Positions 1 through 6,839 of a stretch of 11,327 nt of DNA are shown here, piece by piece (position 1 is the stretch's first letter; each line of letters begins with the position of its first letter). Source of the stretch: Rhodopirellula sp. (GTDB taxonomy: Bacteria; Planctomycetota; Planctomycetia; Pirellulales; Pirellulaceae). The notes beneath the pieces were generated by a model, which had not been told where the DNA came from, made no database searches, and saw only the letters and a program-made list of their open reading frames with translations. The translations under genes were made by a program, and so were the position numbers. The stretch is taken from NCBI GenBank assembly GCA_003513555.1, contig DOPG01000436.1, positions 29,579 to 40,905 on the forward strand, written 5' to 3'.

Positions 1-317
1 TTTCGGAATGCATGGTGCGCACCTGGAACAGGAGCATAGATGTTCAGCGACTTCGTGCGAGTTGCAGAACCCCACGAACCATTCGGATTTTGATCTGCTA
101 TCAGAAAGTCGATGCCACGCTGAATGGATTGCTCAATCGTTTCACGGCTAACCGGATCAACTGATGGTAGGTCTGGTCCTTTGCTGAAGTCCAGGGCGTT
201 GGCCAGGATCCCGGATGCGGCATCAGGTTCTTTCGCAAAGCATGGAACCGTAATGATCACACACACGATGATGGCTGTAAGTACTCGGCACATGGAGCTG
301 TTTGTGTTTACGGGCAT
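1..317 (-). CDS. Exported protein with squalene-cyclase/prenyltransferase-like QW repeat, N-terminal part only
   Basis: Only the first 105 codons are visible; the frame is open to the left edge. Residues 9-28 form a Sec-type signal peptide (hydrophobic core LTAIIVCVIITV, then CFA before Lys29). After a linker comes a helix (about 57-75) and the motif QNPNGSWG at 76-83, which fits the QxxxGxW 'QW' motif of the squalene-hopene cyclase and prenyltransferase alpha/alpha-barrel fold. It continues into an AxRTKxLNIYAPVPGAHHAFR-type segment, which I recall from planctomycete squalene-oxidase-repeat proteins. Those exported proteins have no proven cyclase activity, so no reaction is claimed. The start is uncertain: ATG at 317 gives a compact signal peptide, while in-frame ATGs at 395 and 293 are possible and none has a good Shine-Dalgarno. 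It lies 334 bp downstream of the HlyD-like gene on the same strand and may be co-transcribed with it. Confidence 0.75.
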   Translation of the reverse strand, partial: MPVNTNSSMCRVLTAIIVCVIITVPCFAKEPDAASGILANALDFSKGPDLPSVDPVSRETIEQSIQRGIDFLIADQNPNGSWGSATRTKSLNIYAPVPGAHHAFR

Positions 318-522
318 GAAGTGGAGAGTTGTAAGCGAGGTTTGGCGACTGAAGGGTATGGTGATCGTCTCGGTGAGGCTCGGGGTTGGCGGCATGGTTC
401 ACGGTTTCTAGACGTGCCAAGCCGGTCGATTCCCTTCCTGCAGATGAGGTCAAATTCCCATTCTAATCATCGGTTTCAGTGTCTCTGGCTTGGAACAATA
501 AAGCCAAGGGTTTCCGCTACCT

Positions 523-554
523 AACAGACCGGCCTGTTCATCACCGGTTGATGA
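523..554. other. Two adjacent inverted repeats between the two minus-strand genes
   Basis: Bases 523-538 form a 16-bp palindrome with one mismatched pair (AACAG, A/C mismatch, central CCGG). Directly joined to it, bases 538-543 (TCATCA) and 549-554 (TGATGA) form a perfect 6-bp stem around a 5-base loop CCGGT. They lie in the 334-bp gap downstream of the HlyD-like gene. No T-run follows on the minus strand, so this is not a textbook intrinsic terminator. It could be a transcript-stabilising or processing structure, or chance. The rest of the gap (318-651) shows no gene. Confidence 0.35.
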
Positions 555-651
555 CTCAAAGTGGTTTTTAGGAAAGTTGATGTCGCCGGGAAGCGATCGG
601 CATTTTTGATGGTCTTCCCCGCGTGACTATTCCTCAAAGGAGAGGTTAGGG

Positions 652-1908
652 CTACTTCTGCCCGTTGGACTCGGTCTTGCTTTCCTTAGAGGCAAACGAC
701 ACGTCGCACGCCATTGTCGGAGTAAGTGTGTGTTTGCCAGCTGAAAAACTCACAACACAGTCGTACCGTGAACCGGCGTATGGAATTGCTGACACGGACT
801 TTACGGTGCCGGTAGCTTTGAAGCCTTCGACCCCGGGTACGGTGATCGTACACTTGGCACCGGGCGTAACCACGGGCAGGTTACTTTGGGTCAGATCAAG
901 CCGAATCTGTAGTTTGCCAGATGCAAGGACGGTCGCAATAACTTGGCTGCCAGTCACGGTGGTGCCTTTTTTGAGCGATGAAGGTTTGTCGCTGAGTTTA
1001 CCGCGTGTTAATTTTCCATGTACAACGATGCCAGCAATTTTGGACGCCAGCACAACCTTCTTACGCTCTGCCTTTAATTCGGATAGTTTCGTCTGTGCTT
1101 TTTTGTAGGCATCCCGTTTCTTGGTGATCTCTATTTGTGCTCGGGTAGATTCAACACCGAGCTCACGAACAGCCTTCTGGTGTGCGTGTTCAGCGGTTGT
1201 GAAGGCTGCCTCTTGTTCAGCGATGGTGCGTGGTAACCCTTGCTTGATAGCGCGATCGACTGCGATGACGGTGCTTTGGTGTCGAAACTCAGCGGATTCA
1301 ACTGCACGCTTGGCGCGTTTCAAAACGATCTCTTCCGATTCTTCGGTCAGTTCGTCGGCGTCGTACATTTGCTGCAGTTGGTCTAGTTCTTCTTTGGCGT
1401 TTTCCAGCGATGCAAGTGATCCTTTGAGAAGATTCTCCTGGGTCTTGATGGTGCGCTCGCGGTCCACTTTGACAAAGTTGTTGTAAGTTTGTTGAGCGGC
1501 TTGCCATGTCCTTTCAATCGCACTGCGTTTTAATTTTTGGTTCGCCAGAAATTGTTTGTGATTAAATTCGTCTTCTTCCATCGAGATCGTCGCGAGGCGC
1601 ATCTCAATTTCAGCGACTTTTACTTGCTCGTTGATGGGTTCACTGTCAAACCAGACAACATTTTGTCCAGCTTTGACGGTGGACCCGTGAGGGATGAGTC
1701 GCTCGATGGTGTAACTGGAAATTTGTTCGGTGTCAGCTTCGAGCTCTGCTGTAACAACGGCTTCGATCACGCCTTTCAATTGGGTGGGGCTGGTTCCGGT
1801 GTCACTCGCAGAATCCGGTTCTTCTTTTGCACGCAAAGTGCCCGGAGTAGCAAGACTAGCGAACAGAAAGATGGAAAGGAGGCTGAAATTGACGGCTAGG
1901 GGACGCAT
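652..1908 (-). CDS. HlyD/RND-type periplasmic adaptor (membrane fusion protein)
   Basis: This 418-aa protein fits the membrane-fusion-protein family, which links inner-membrane exporters to outer-membrane channels across the periplasm. Residues 1-27 are a Sec signal peptide ending LRA before Lys28. Residues about 40-95 form the first half of a lipoyl/barrel-sandwich domain (HGSTVKAGQNVVWFDS). Residues about 95-285 are almost entirely charged helix with heptad character, the alpha-hairpin coiled coil. The second lipoyl half follows at about 285-330 (ASKIAGIVVHGKL, Gly293), then a beta-barrel and membrane-proximal region to the end. An N-terminal signal peptide instead of a membrane anchor suggests a soluble periplasmic adaptor. 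No ABC, RND or MFS transporter or TolC-like gene is visible nearby, so the partner is unknown. The ATG at 1908 is the only start that keeps the signal peptide intact; an AGG about 10 bases upstream is a weak ribosome site. Confidence 0.85.
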   Translation of the reverse strand: MRPLAVNFSLLSIFLFASLATPGTLRAKEEPDSASDTGTSPTQLKGVIEAVVTAELEADTEQISSYTIERLIPHGSTVKAGQNVVWFDSEPINEQVKVAEIEMRLATISMEEDEFNHKQFLANQKLKRSAIERTWQAAQQTYNNFVKVDRERTIKTQENLLKGSLASLENAKEELDQLQQMYDADELTEESEEIVLKRAKRAVESAEFRHQSTVIAVDRAIKQGLPRTIAEQEAAFTTAEHAHQKAVRELGVESTRAQIEITKKRDAYKKAQTKLSELKAERKKVVLASKIAGIVVHGKLTRGKLSDKPSSLKKGTTVTGSQVIATVLASGKLQIRLDLTQSNLPVVTPGAKCTITVPGVEGFKATGTVKSVSAIPYAGSRYDCVVSFSAGKHTLTPTMACDVSFASKESKTESNGQK

Positions 1909-1928
1909 GACTGAATGACCTGTTGCTT

Positions 1929-1964
1929 ATCGAGAGGTACACAAATTCCTGTTTGGCTCTCGAT
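1929..1964 (-). promoter_or_regulatory. Dyad symmetry upstream of the HlyD-like gene (candidate operator or leader hairpin)
   Basis: ATCGAGAG at 1929-1936 and CTCTCGAT at 1957-1964 form a perfect 8-bp inverted repeat with a 20-base spacer. Inside it, CAAA (1942-1945) and TTTG (1952-1955) can form a second, inner stem. The dyad sits 21-56 bases upstream of the ATG at 1908. Read on the minus strand, TAAAAT (complement of 1963-1968) resembles a -10 box at the distal edge, so the dyad would overlap the start of transcription. That suits an operator or a 5'-leader hairpin. No convincing -35 box was found. The symmetry is seen directly; a regulatory role is inferred. Confidence 0.35.
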
Positions 1965-2428
1965 TTTAATCACAGTTGGGATTCAATGTTGGCCCGATTG
2001 GAACTGATTGGCATCGAAGGTTGGGTATCGGAAAGACGCACATCGATGGGGGGGTGGGCGTGATGAAAGATTTCGAGTTTTTAGATGTCCCTGGGCATGG
2101 ATGAAGTGGGTGGAGGTTCCGAAAATTTGTCGAGTCGGGCGGTTGGTGAACAGCGCGTTTGAACACGATACGGACCCTAGTCGTTGACGCACAGCGGTGG
2201 AATTCATCTATTCGGTCTGGTAATGCAGGCGGACGACAGCTAGCTTCGCCTGTGTGCTAGTTGAACAAATCGATGTCGGCTGGTGATAGTTGACAAAATG
2301 CGGATTTTCTGTTGGTAGGCGGGTGAGTCGTGGGGTTGCAGTAGGGGTTGAGTGAGTTTCCAATTTCCACATTGGGGGGTCAAAACCACAGGTTGCCGAA
2401 AATTTTGTCATTTAGCTTGGTTTGCTGA
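1965..2428. other. Gene-poor gap with a G/T-rich plus strand
   Basis: No credible gene is seen here. The plus strand is markedly rich in G and T, especially 2200-2400, with a run of seven G at 2048-2054 and further G-runs near 2332, 2344 and 2375. Short open frames on the minus strand encode proline/threonine-rich, family-less sequence and look like by-products of this skew. Divergent promoters for the HlyD-like gene (left) and the isomerase gene (right) should lie within or at the edges of this gap, but no clear -35/-10 pair was found for either. Confidence 0.5.
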
Positions 2429-2557
2429 GTGTTCACAAAGTGGTCACTTACGCTGCGTCAACGCGAATTGGCGAGACTTGTCTTGCCTCGCATTTGCCTG
2501 TTAGCTTTTGCACTGCTGCTGTCTGCCCCGGTCAATCAAGTCGTAGCACTAGCCTAG
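2429..2557 (+). other. Small ORF resembling an isolated signal peptide (42 codons)
   Basis: A GTG directly after an in-frame TGA opens a 42-codon frame ending at TAG (2555-2557). The product has a basic N-terminal part (RQRELARLVLPR), a hydrophobic core (ICLLAFALLLSA) and a small-residue tail PVNQVVALA, with the stop right after the ALA. That is the n/h/c layout of a Sec signal peptide with nothing behind it. It may be the remnant of an exported-protein gene, a leader peptide ahead of the isomerase gene 73 bp downstream, or chance. There is no Shine-Dalgarno and no recognised homologue, so coding status is doubtful. Confidence 0.2.
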
Positions 2558-2630
2558 GGTAACGTCGTCTTTGGCTGTGTGTTCGAAATCACGCCCTTTG
2601 CAATCAACCCCAAAAGGCATCTCTGCCGGT

Positions 2631-3398
2631 ATGAATCAATTAAAACCATCTGTATGTATCGACGCTGTCTTTGAGGGATTGGCCGTCGATGAGGCGATTC
2701 AGCAGGTACAGGCTGCTGGGATCAATGCGTTTGAGTTTTGGGGCTGGTGGGATCGTGATTTAAAGGTACTTGAAGCTGCGAGAGATCAGGCAGACCTGGA
2801 AGTGTCTGCCTGTTGCACCAAGTTCATTAGCCTTGTTGACCCCTCTGCGCGGAATCAATATTTAGAGGGATTGGAGCAATCGATCCAAGCTGCACGCCGG
2901 CTCAAATGTAAGACTTTGATAAGTCAGGTGGGTGATGCAATCGCAAGTATCAGTCGCGATGATCAACAGGCTTCGTTGGTGGCTGGCCTGCGAGAAGCGG
3001 CATCGATGCTTGAAGCCGCAGGAGTCACGCTTGTGATAGAACCATTGAACGACCTGATTGATCATCAAGGTTATTATTTAGTCCGCAGCGAGGAAGCGTT
3101 TCAGATTATCGATCAAGTCGATTCACCCAACATAAAGGTTGTTTTTGATATCTACCATCAGCAGATCAGCGAGGGGCAACTGATTGCCAATATCACCTCG
3201 AACATTGATAAAATTGCCCATTTTCACGCCGCCGGAAATCCTGGGCGTCATGAATTGACGCGCGGAGAGTTGCACTATCCATCGATCTTCGAGGCAATTT
3301 CGGCCACCAATTACAGAGGCTTTGTGGGGCTCGAGTATTGGCCTGTGGGAGACGCACTCAAGGGGCTGCGCGAGGTTGCGAGTTGGTTTGGTCAGTAG
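2631..3398 (+). CDS. hyi: Hydroxypyruvate isomerase-family TIM-barrel protein
   Basis: The 255-aa product matches the xylose-isomerase-like TIM-barrel family that includes E. coli Hyi (258 aa), which interconverts hydroxypyruvate and tartronate semialdehyde. Family landmarks in order are: IDAVFEG (10-16), FEFWGWWD (34-41), VIEPLND with Glu137, FDIYHQQ with Asp173 and His176, HFHAAGNPGRHEL (197-209) and GLEYWP with Glu235. Glu137 and Glu235 occupy the positions of the paired acid/base and metal-binding glutamates of the family; Asp173 and His199 are likely further metal ligands. The HLQIADNPHRGEP block of E. coli Hyi is HFHAAGNPGRHEL here, so substrate preference may differ. An in-frame TTG at 2571 would add 20 residues with no family match, so ATG 2631 is preferred although its ribosome site is weak. 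No glyoxylate-pathway partner is visible. The next gene begins 247 bp downstream. Confidence 0.8.
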   Translation: MNQLKPSVCIDAVFEGLAVDEAIQQVQAAGINAFEFWGWWDRDLKVLEAARDQADLEVSACCTKFISLVDPSARNQYLEGLEQSIQAARRLKCKTLISQVGDAIASISRDDQQASLVAGLREAASMLEAAGVTLVIEPLNDLIDHQGYYLVRSEEAFQIIDQVDSPNIKVVFDIYHQQISEGQLIANITSNIDKIAHFHAAGNPGRHELTRGELHYPSIFEAISATNYRGFVGLEYWPVGDALKGLREVASWFGQ

Positions 3399-3497
3399 GT
3401 TTGGGCGACTAGGGTTTGTAACTTCAAGTGTTTCTGGTGAGAAAATTTACCAAGGACGACTTGGAATTGGGGTTCCTGACGCCTGGTCACGCCTTTC

Positions 3498-3602
3498 ATG
3501 GTTAAAATGCCGCTGCCGATAGTATTCGTCATCCTGCTATACTTACCCCACGGAAGCTTTGCGGCACATTTCGACACTGGGAAGGGATGGAGGCGTTCGT
3601 AA
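3498..3602 (+). other. Small ORF resembling a secreted micro-peptide or isolated signal peptide (34 codons)
   Basis: ATG at 3498 (second ATG at 3507) opens a 34-codon frame ending at TAA (3600-3602), 43 bp before the peptidase gene. It begins MVKMPLPIVFVILLYLPHG, a basic start followed by a strongly hydrophobic stretch, then SFAAHFD, which offers a signal-peptidase site after SFA. A short charged tail, DTGKGWRRS, follows. There is no Shine-Dalgarno. A TATACT at 3538-3543, a fair -10 box for the peptidase gene, lies inside it without a good -35. The frame may be a real small exported peptide, a gene remnant, or chance. Confidence 0.22.
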
Positions 3603-3645
3603 ATCAACTCGGTAACGAAATTTACAACTTCAACAGCAGAAATTA

Positions 3646-4740
3646 ATGGCGAAACTTCCACCTCGTTTGCAGCGTCTGGCTGACTCGTTGGACGACTTGG
3701 CATTGGATGCGATGTTGGTTACCGATGAGATCAATGTACGTTACCTGTCCGGCTTTACCGGAGACAGTAGTTATTTATTGGTGACACCTCAACAAACCAC
3801 CATTCTGAGCGACGGCCGTTACACAACGCAAATTGCTGAGCAATGCTCGGGGATCGAAACGCAGATCCGAAACGCAAACCAACTGCTGCGAGACGTGGTC
3901 AACGAAACGCTTTGTGCTTCTGGAGCGAAACGAGTGGGTATCGAAGCCGATAAAGTTACGCTTGCTGAGTATCGGTTTTTGGACGAGACATGTGCAGGCC
4001 TTGAGTTCGTTTCGACGACCGCTGTGGTTGAGAAACTTCGCATGATTAAGGATGAGGGCGAAATTGCCGCGACCCGTAGGGCGGTTGAGATTGCCGAGCG
4101 GGTGTTCAAGGACCTGATTCCCACATTAAACAGTGAGAAAACCGAAAGAGCGATCGCTCACGATATTGAGCATCGGATGCGGTTGCTGGGTGCCGAGGGG
4201 TGTAGTTTCGCGCCCATCGTTGCAGCGGGGCCGGGTGGCGCCCTTCCTCACTATCAACCGCAGAATTTACCTCTCGCCAATCACAAGTCTCTCTTGATCG
4301 ACTGGGGAGCCAAATTTCAAGGTTACGCCAGCGATTTGACTCGAACTCTCCACCAACGCGACGTAGGCGACGCTTTTAAACGCGCCTATGAAGGCGTTTT
4401 GGAGGCGCAGTTGGCAGCAATCGACATGATTAGACCGGGTGTGCCGGTTAGGGATGTGGATGGGGCGGCACGTGCCGCTCTGGACCGGCACGGCATTCTC
4501 GATGCCTTCAAACACGGACTGGGCCACGGAACAGGCCTACAAATCCATGAATCACCTCGAATGTCACCGATCAGTCATGAAATACTTGCCAGCGGCATGA
4601 TTATCACGGTGGAGCCCGGTGTTTATTATGATGGGGACTTCGGGATTCGGATCGAAGATGACATTTTGGTGACCGATTCTGGCCATGAGGTTCTAAGTAA
4701 CTTGCCAAAGGGCCTCGATGATTGCCGTTTCATCCTGTAA
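3646..4740 (+). CDS. Xaa-Pro peptidase, M24B family (aminopeptidase P/prolidase-like)
   Basis: This 364-aa cytoplasmic metallopeptidase should cleave peptide bonds next to proline. Residues about 1-130 form the creatinase-like N-domain (INVRYLSGFTGDSSYLLV at about 29-46). Residues about 135-364 form the pita-bread catalytic domain. All five metal ligands are present: Asp219 (LLIDWGAKFQGYASD), Asp230, His294 (KHGLGHGTG), Glu323 (ITVEPGVYY) and Glu337 (GIRIEDD). His301 fits the catalytic histidine of E. coli PepP. The length is that of the short Firmicute-type enzymes (about 350-360 aa), not E. coli PepP (about 440), so aminopeptidase and dipeptidase activities cannot be told apart. ATG 3646 gives the expected N-terminus. 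It opens the peptidase-accB-accC-EF-P-family cluster and is followed by accB after 130 bp. Confidence 0.93.
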   Translation: MAKLPPRLQRLADSLDDLALDAMLVTDEINVRYLSGFTGDSSYLLVTPQQTTILSDGRYTTQIAEQCSGIETQIRNANQLLRDVVNETLCASGAKRVGIEADKVTLAEYRFLDETCAGLEFVSTTAVVEKLRMIKDEGEIAATRRAVEIAERVFKDLIPTLNSEKTERAIAHDIEHRMRLLGAEGCSFAPIVAAGPGGALPHYQPQNLPLANHKSLLIDWGAKFQGYASDLTRTLHQRDVGDAFKRAYEGVLEAQLAAIDMIRPGVPVRDVDGAARAALDRHGILDAFKHGLGHGTGLQIHESPRMSPISHEILASGMIITVEPGVYYDGDFGIRIEDDILVTDSGHEVLSNLPKGLDDCRFIL

Positions 4741-4870
4741 AACCTTAAAAAATTGAGGCGGCGCAGTATTAAGATTGGGCGTGCGATCCCCCTGAAGCCC
4801 TCGCTAGACTGCCTATCTGCCCCAGAGCACTGGTTATCTCATTCCAAACATTATTGATGGCGAAGCAGGT

Positions 4871-5338
4871 ATGACTAAAGGCCAACAGCCAAAGGATATT
4901 TTCGACGTTAAGCGGATTCGCGAGATTATCGAGCTGATGGAGGAGCATGACCTAAGTGCGGTCGACCTCCAGCAGGGCGATGAAAAAATCAAATTGAATC
5001 GTGGTAGCGTCAGCCCCGTGTATTCTGCACCACCGCCGGTGGCTGCTGCCGCTGTTCCAGCACCTGCTACGGCTGCTGATAGCCAAAGCGATGCCGGTAC
5101 GATCACGGTGAATGCTCCCATGGTCGGTACTTTTTATGCACGAGCAAATCCGGAATCGGATCCGTTCGTGAAGGTTGGGGACATGGTTTCCGAAGATACG
5201 ATCGTGTGCATTGTTGAGGCAATGAAGGTGTTCAATGAGATTCCCGCGGAATGTAGTGGGAAAGTGGTTGAGGTCTTGGTGAAAGACCAGGAAGCAATCG
5301 ATTTCGGCAAGCCGATGTTTCGAGTTGAGCCGAATTAG
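4871..5338 (+). CDS. accB: Biotin carboxyl carrier protein of acetyl-CoA carboxylase
   Basis: AccB carries the carboxybiotin between biotin carboxylase and carboxyltransferase in fatty-acid synthesis. The 155-aa product has the family's N-terminal helical region (FDVKRIREIIELMEEHDLSAV, about residues 8-30), then a strand segment EKIKLNRG. A Pro/Ala-rich flexible linker (about 47-70) follows, then the biotinyl domain from about 75 (NAPMVGTFYARANPE). The biotinylation motif EAMKVFNEI is intact, with Lys119 as the modified residue. Length and order match E. coli AccB (156 aa). An ATG at 4857 runs into a stop at once, so ATG 4871 is the start; no good Shine-Dalgarno precedes it. A -10-like TAGACT occurs at 4805-4810 but without a convincing -35, so the gene may also rely on read-through from the peptidase gene. 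Confidence 0.96.
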   Translation: MTKGQQPKDIFDVKRIREIIELMEEHDLSAVDLQQGDEKIKLNRGSVSPVYSAPPPVAAAAVPAPATAADSQSDAGTITVNAPMVGTFYARANPESDPFVKVGDMVSEDTIVCIVEAMKVFNEIPAECSGKVVEVLVKDQEAIDFGKPMFRVEPN

Positions 5339-5356
5339 TACCAGAACAATTGAAGT

Positions 5357-5375
5357 GCCGCGACGAAGCGGCTTT
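5357..5375 (+). terminator. GC-rich hairpin with short T-run between accB and accC
   Basis: GCCGC (5357-5361) and GCGGC (5368-5372) form a perfect GC stem around the loop GACGAA, followed by TTTA. It starts 18 bases after the accB stop. The stem is short and the T-run only three bases, so strong termination is unlikely. Partial attenuation or a processing/stability role, setting AccB above AccC, would fit the site and is inferred. Confidence 0.35.
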
Positions 5376-5385
5376 ACTGCAACGT

Positions 5386-5397
5386 GGTGACGTCACC
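5386..5397. other. Perfect 12-bp palindrome in the accB-accC gap
   Basis: GGTGACGTCACC is its own reverse complement. It lies 14 bases past the GC-rich hairpin and 89 bases before the accC start. A perfect 12-bp palindrome is expected a few times by chance in a window of this size, so only its position in a regulatory gap makes it notable. It could be a protein-binding site or part of a leader structure. Confidence 0.3.
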
Positions 5398-5486
5398 CGT
5401 TGGCGATCGCTGCAGAGCCCGGCTTTTCGTCTGGCCTTGCGGGTCGTTACCTCTTGTCCCATGCGAATCCTTTTCAGCGTTTATCC

Positions 5487-6830
5487 GTGTTTAAAAAGAT
5501 ACTGATAGCCAACCGTGGCGAAATCGCCCTCCGCATCATTCGCGCTTGTCGAGAGATGGGCATTCATTCCGTCGCCGTGTACAGCGAGGCGGATGCGGAA
5601 TCCATGCACGTCCAGTTGGCGGACGAAGCGTATTGTGTCGGCCCCGCGAGGAGCATTGACAGCTACTTAAAGATTGACCAGATCATTGCTGCGGCCGAGG
5701 TTGCGGATGTCGATGCGATACATCCGGGTTACGGCTTTCTTGCTGAAAACTCTCATTTCAATGAGGTCTGTCGCTCCAGTGGCTTCGAATTCATCGGCCC
5801 CAGTCCCGATGCGATGGAAAAACTAGGTGACAAAAATACCGCCAGAGCGATGGCGATTGCCAGCAACGTACCTGTCGTTCCAGGCAGTGATGGGCTTGTC
5901 GAAGACGACAAGCAGGCACTCGAGGTGGCTCGGGGGATTGGTTATCCCGTGTTGATCAAAGCCACTGCCGGGGGCGGTGGAAAAGGCATGCGGGTTGCTG
6001 AAACCGAGGAGATGCTGGTCTCTGCTTTGAGTCAAGCCAGGACAGAAGCGCAGGCTGCCTTTGGCAATGGGGGAGTCTATCTGGAACGCTACGTTGGGAA
6101 TCCCCGCCATATCGAAGTGCAGGTGATAGCCGACCATCACGGTAATGTCGTTCACCTTTATGAACGAGATTGCAGCGTCCAACGACGGCATCAAAAACTG
6201 ATCGAAGAAGCACCGAGTCCAAATCTGCCTGAAGCACAGCGAAAACAGATTTGTGACGCCGCAGTGCGAATGATCCGAGGCGCTGATTACAGCAATGCGG
6301 GAACGGTCGAGTTCATTGTGGACGAGAACGATGATTTCTTCTTCATTGAGGTCAACGCTCGTATTCAAGTCGAGCACCCTGTCTCTGAAATGATCACAGG
6401 GGTTGATCTGATCAAAGCTCAGATTTTAGTCGCCGCCAACGAGCCGCTGCCGATGACGCAGGACGACGTGCGTTGCGCTGGACATTCCATTGAGTGCCGG
6501 ATCAATGCTGAAAACCCCGATAAGAATTTCCAACCCAATCCAGGGAAGATTACCAAGCTGTATACGCCGGGTGGTTTGGGAGTGAGGTTCGATTCCCATG
6601 TATATGGGGGGTACAACGTGCCACCTCATTACGATTCGATGATCGGTAAGTTGATCGTCTATATGCCCACCCGTGAGGAGGCAATCGCAACCATGCGACG
6701 AGCGCTGAACGAAATGCAGGTCGAAGGTATTGCGACCACGGCGGGTTTTCACGACAAGGTGCTGCAGCATCCTGAATTCGTTGAAGGTCGGCACAACACC
6801 AAGTTCGTGGAACGCGAGTTCATGGATTGA
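5487..6830 (+). CDS. accC: Biotin carboxylase subunit of acetyl-CoA carboxylase
   Basis: AccC uses ATP and bicarbonate to carboxylate the biotin on AccB. The 447-aa product aligns end to end with E. coli AccC (449 aa). The N-terminal domain begins FKKILIANRGEIALRIIRAC. The ATP-grasp domain has the glycine-rich loop KATAGGGGKGMRV (from Lys158), NPRHIEVQV and ERDCSVQRRHQK. The catalytic block EVNARIQVEHPVSEM has Glu288, Asn290 and Arg292, the same numbers as in E. coli. The C-terminal domain carries GHSIECRINAENP and YDSMIGKLI. A Thr-to-Ala change (TRIQVEHP to ARIQVEHP) is a common family variant. GTG at 5487 is chosen because it places the first residue where the family starts; an in-frame TTG at 5400 would add 29 unconserved residues. 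The 148-bp gap after accB holds a hairpin and a palindrome. No accA or accD is present. Confidence 0.96.
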   Translation: MFKKILIANRGEIALRIIRACREMGIHSVAVYSEADAESMHVQLADEAYCVGPARSIDSYLKIDQIIAAAEVADVDAIHPGYGFLAENSHFNEVCRSSGFEFIGPSPDAMEKLGDKNTARAMAIASNVPVVPGSDGLVEDDKQALEVARGIGYPVLIKATAGGGGKGMRVAETEEMLVSALSQARTEAQAAFGNGGVYLERYVGNPRHIEVQVIADHHGNVVHLYERDCSVQRRHQKLIEEAPSPNLPEAQRKQICDAAVRMIRGADYSNAGTVEFIVDENDDFFFIEVNARIQVEHPVSEMITGVDLIKAQILVAANEPLPMTQDDVRCAGHSIECRINAENPDKNFQPNPGKITKLYTPGGLGVRFDSHVYGGYNVPPHYDSMIGKLIVYMPTREEAIATMRRALNEMQVEGIATTAGFHDKVLQHPEFVEGRHNTKFVEREFMD

Positions 6831-6839
6831 TTCCAACCA

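Noticed and set aside
2290..2318. TTGACA at 2290-2295 as a -35 box
   Set aside because: No acceptable -10 box lies 16-18 bases downstream.
2290..2410. Perfect 9-bp inverted repeat TGACAAAAT/ATTTTGTCA with a spacer of about 100 bases
   Set aside because: Arms this short and this far apart are expected by chance, and no element lies between them.
1983..2411. Two consecutive minus-strand frames (67 and 74 codons) separated by one in-frame stop
   Set aside because: The products are Pro/Thr/Ser-rich with no motif or ribosome site. The G/T skew of the plus strand explains the open frame.
5400..5486. TTG at 5400 as the accC start
   Set aside because: It would add 29 residues absent from the family; GTG 5487 gives the conserved N-terminus.
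5823..6377. Long open frame (184 codons) on the minus strand inside accC
   Set aside because: It lies wholly antisense to a strongly conserved gene, and its product shows no family features. It follows from the codon use of accC.
6585..6600. GTTCGATTCCC, a tRNA T-loop-like string, within accC
   Set aside because: It encodes conserved AccC residues and has no surrounding tRNA arms.
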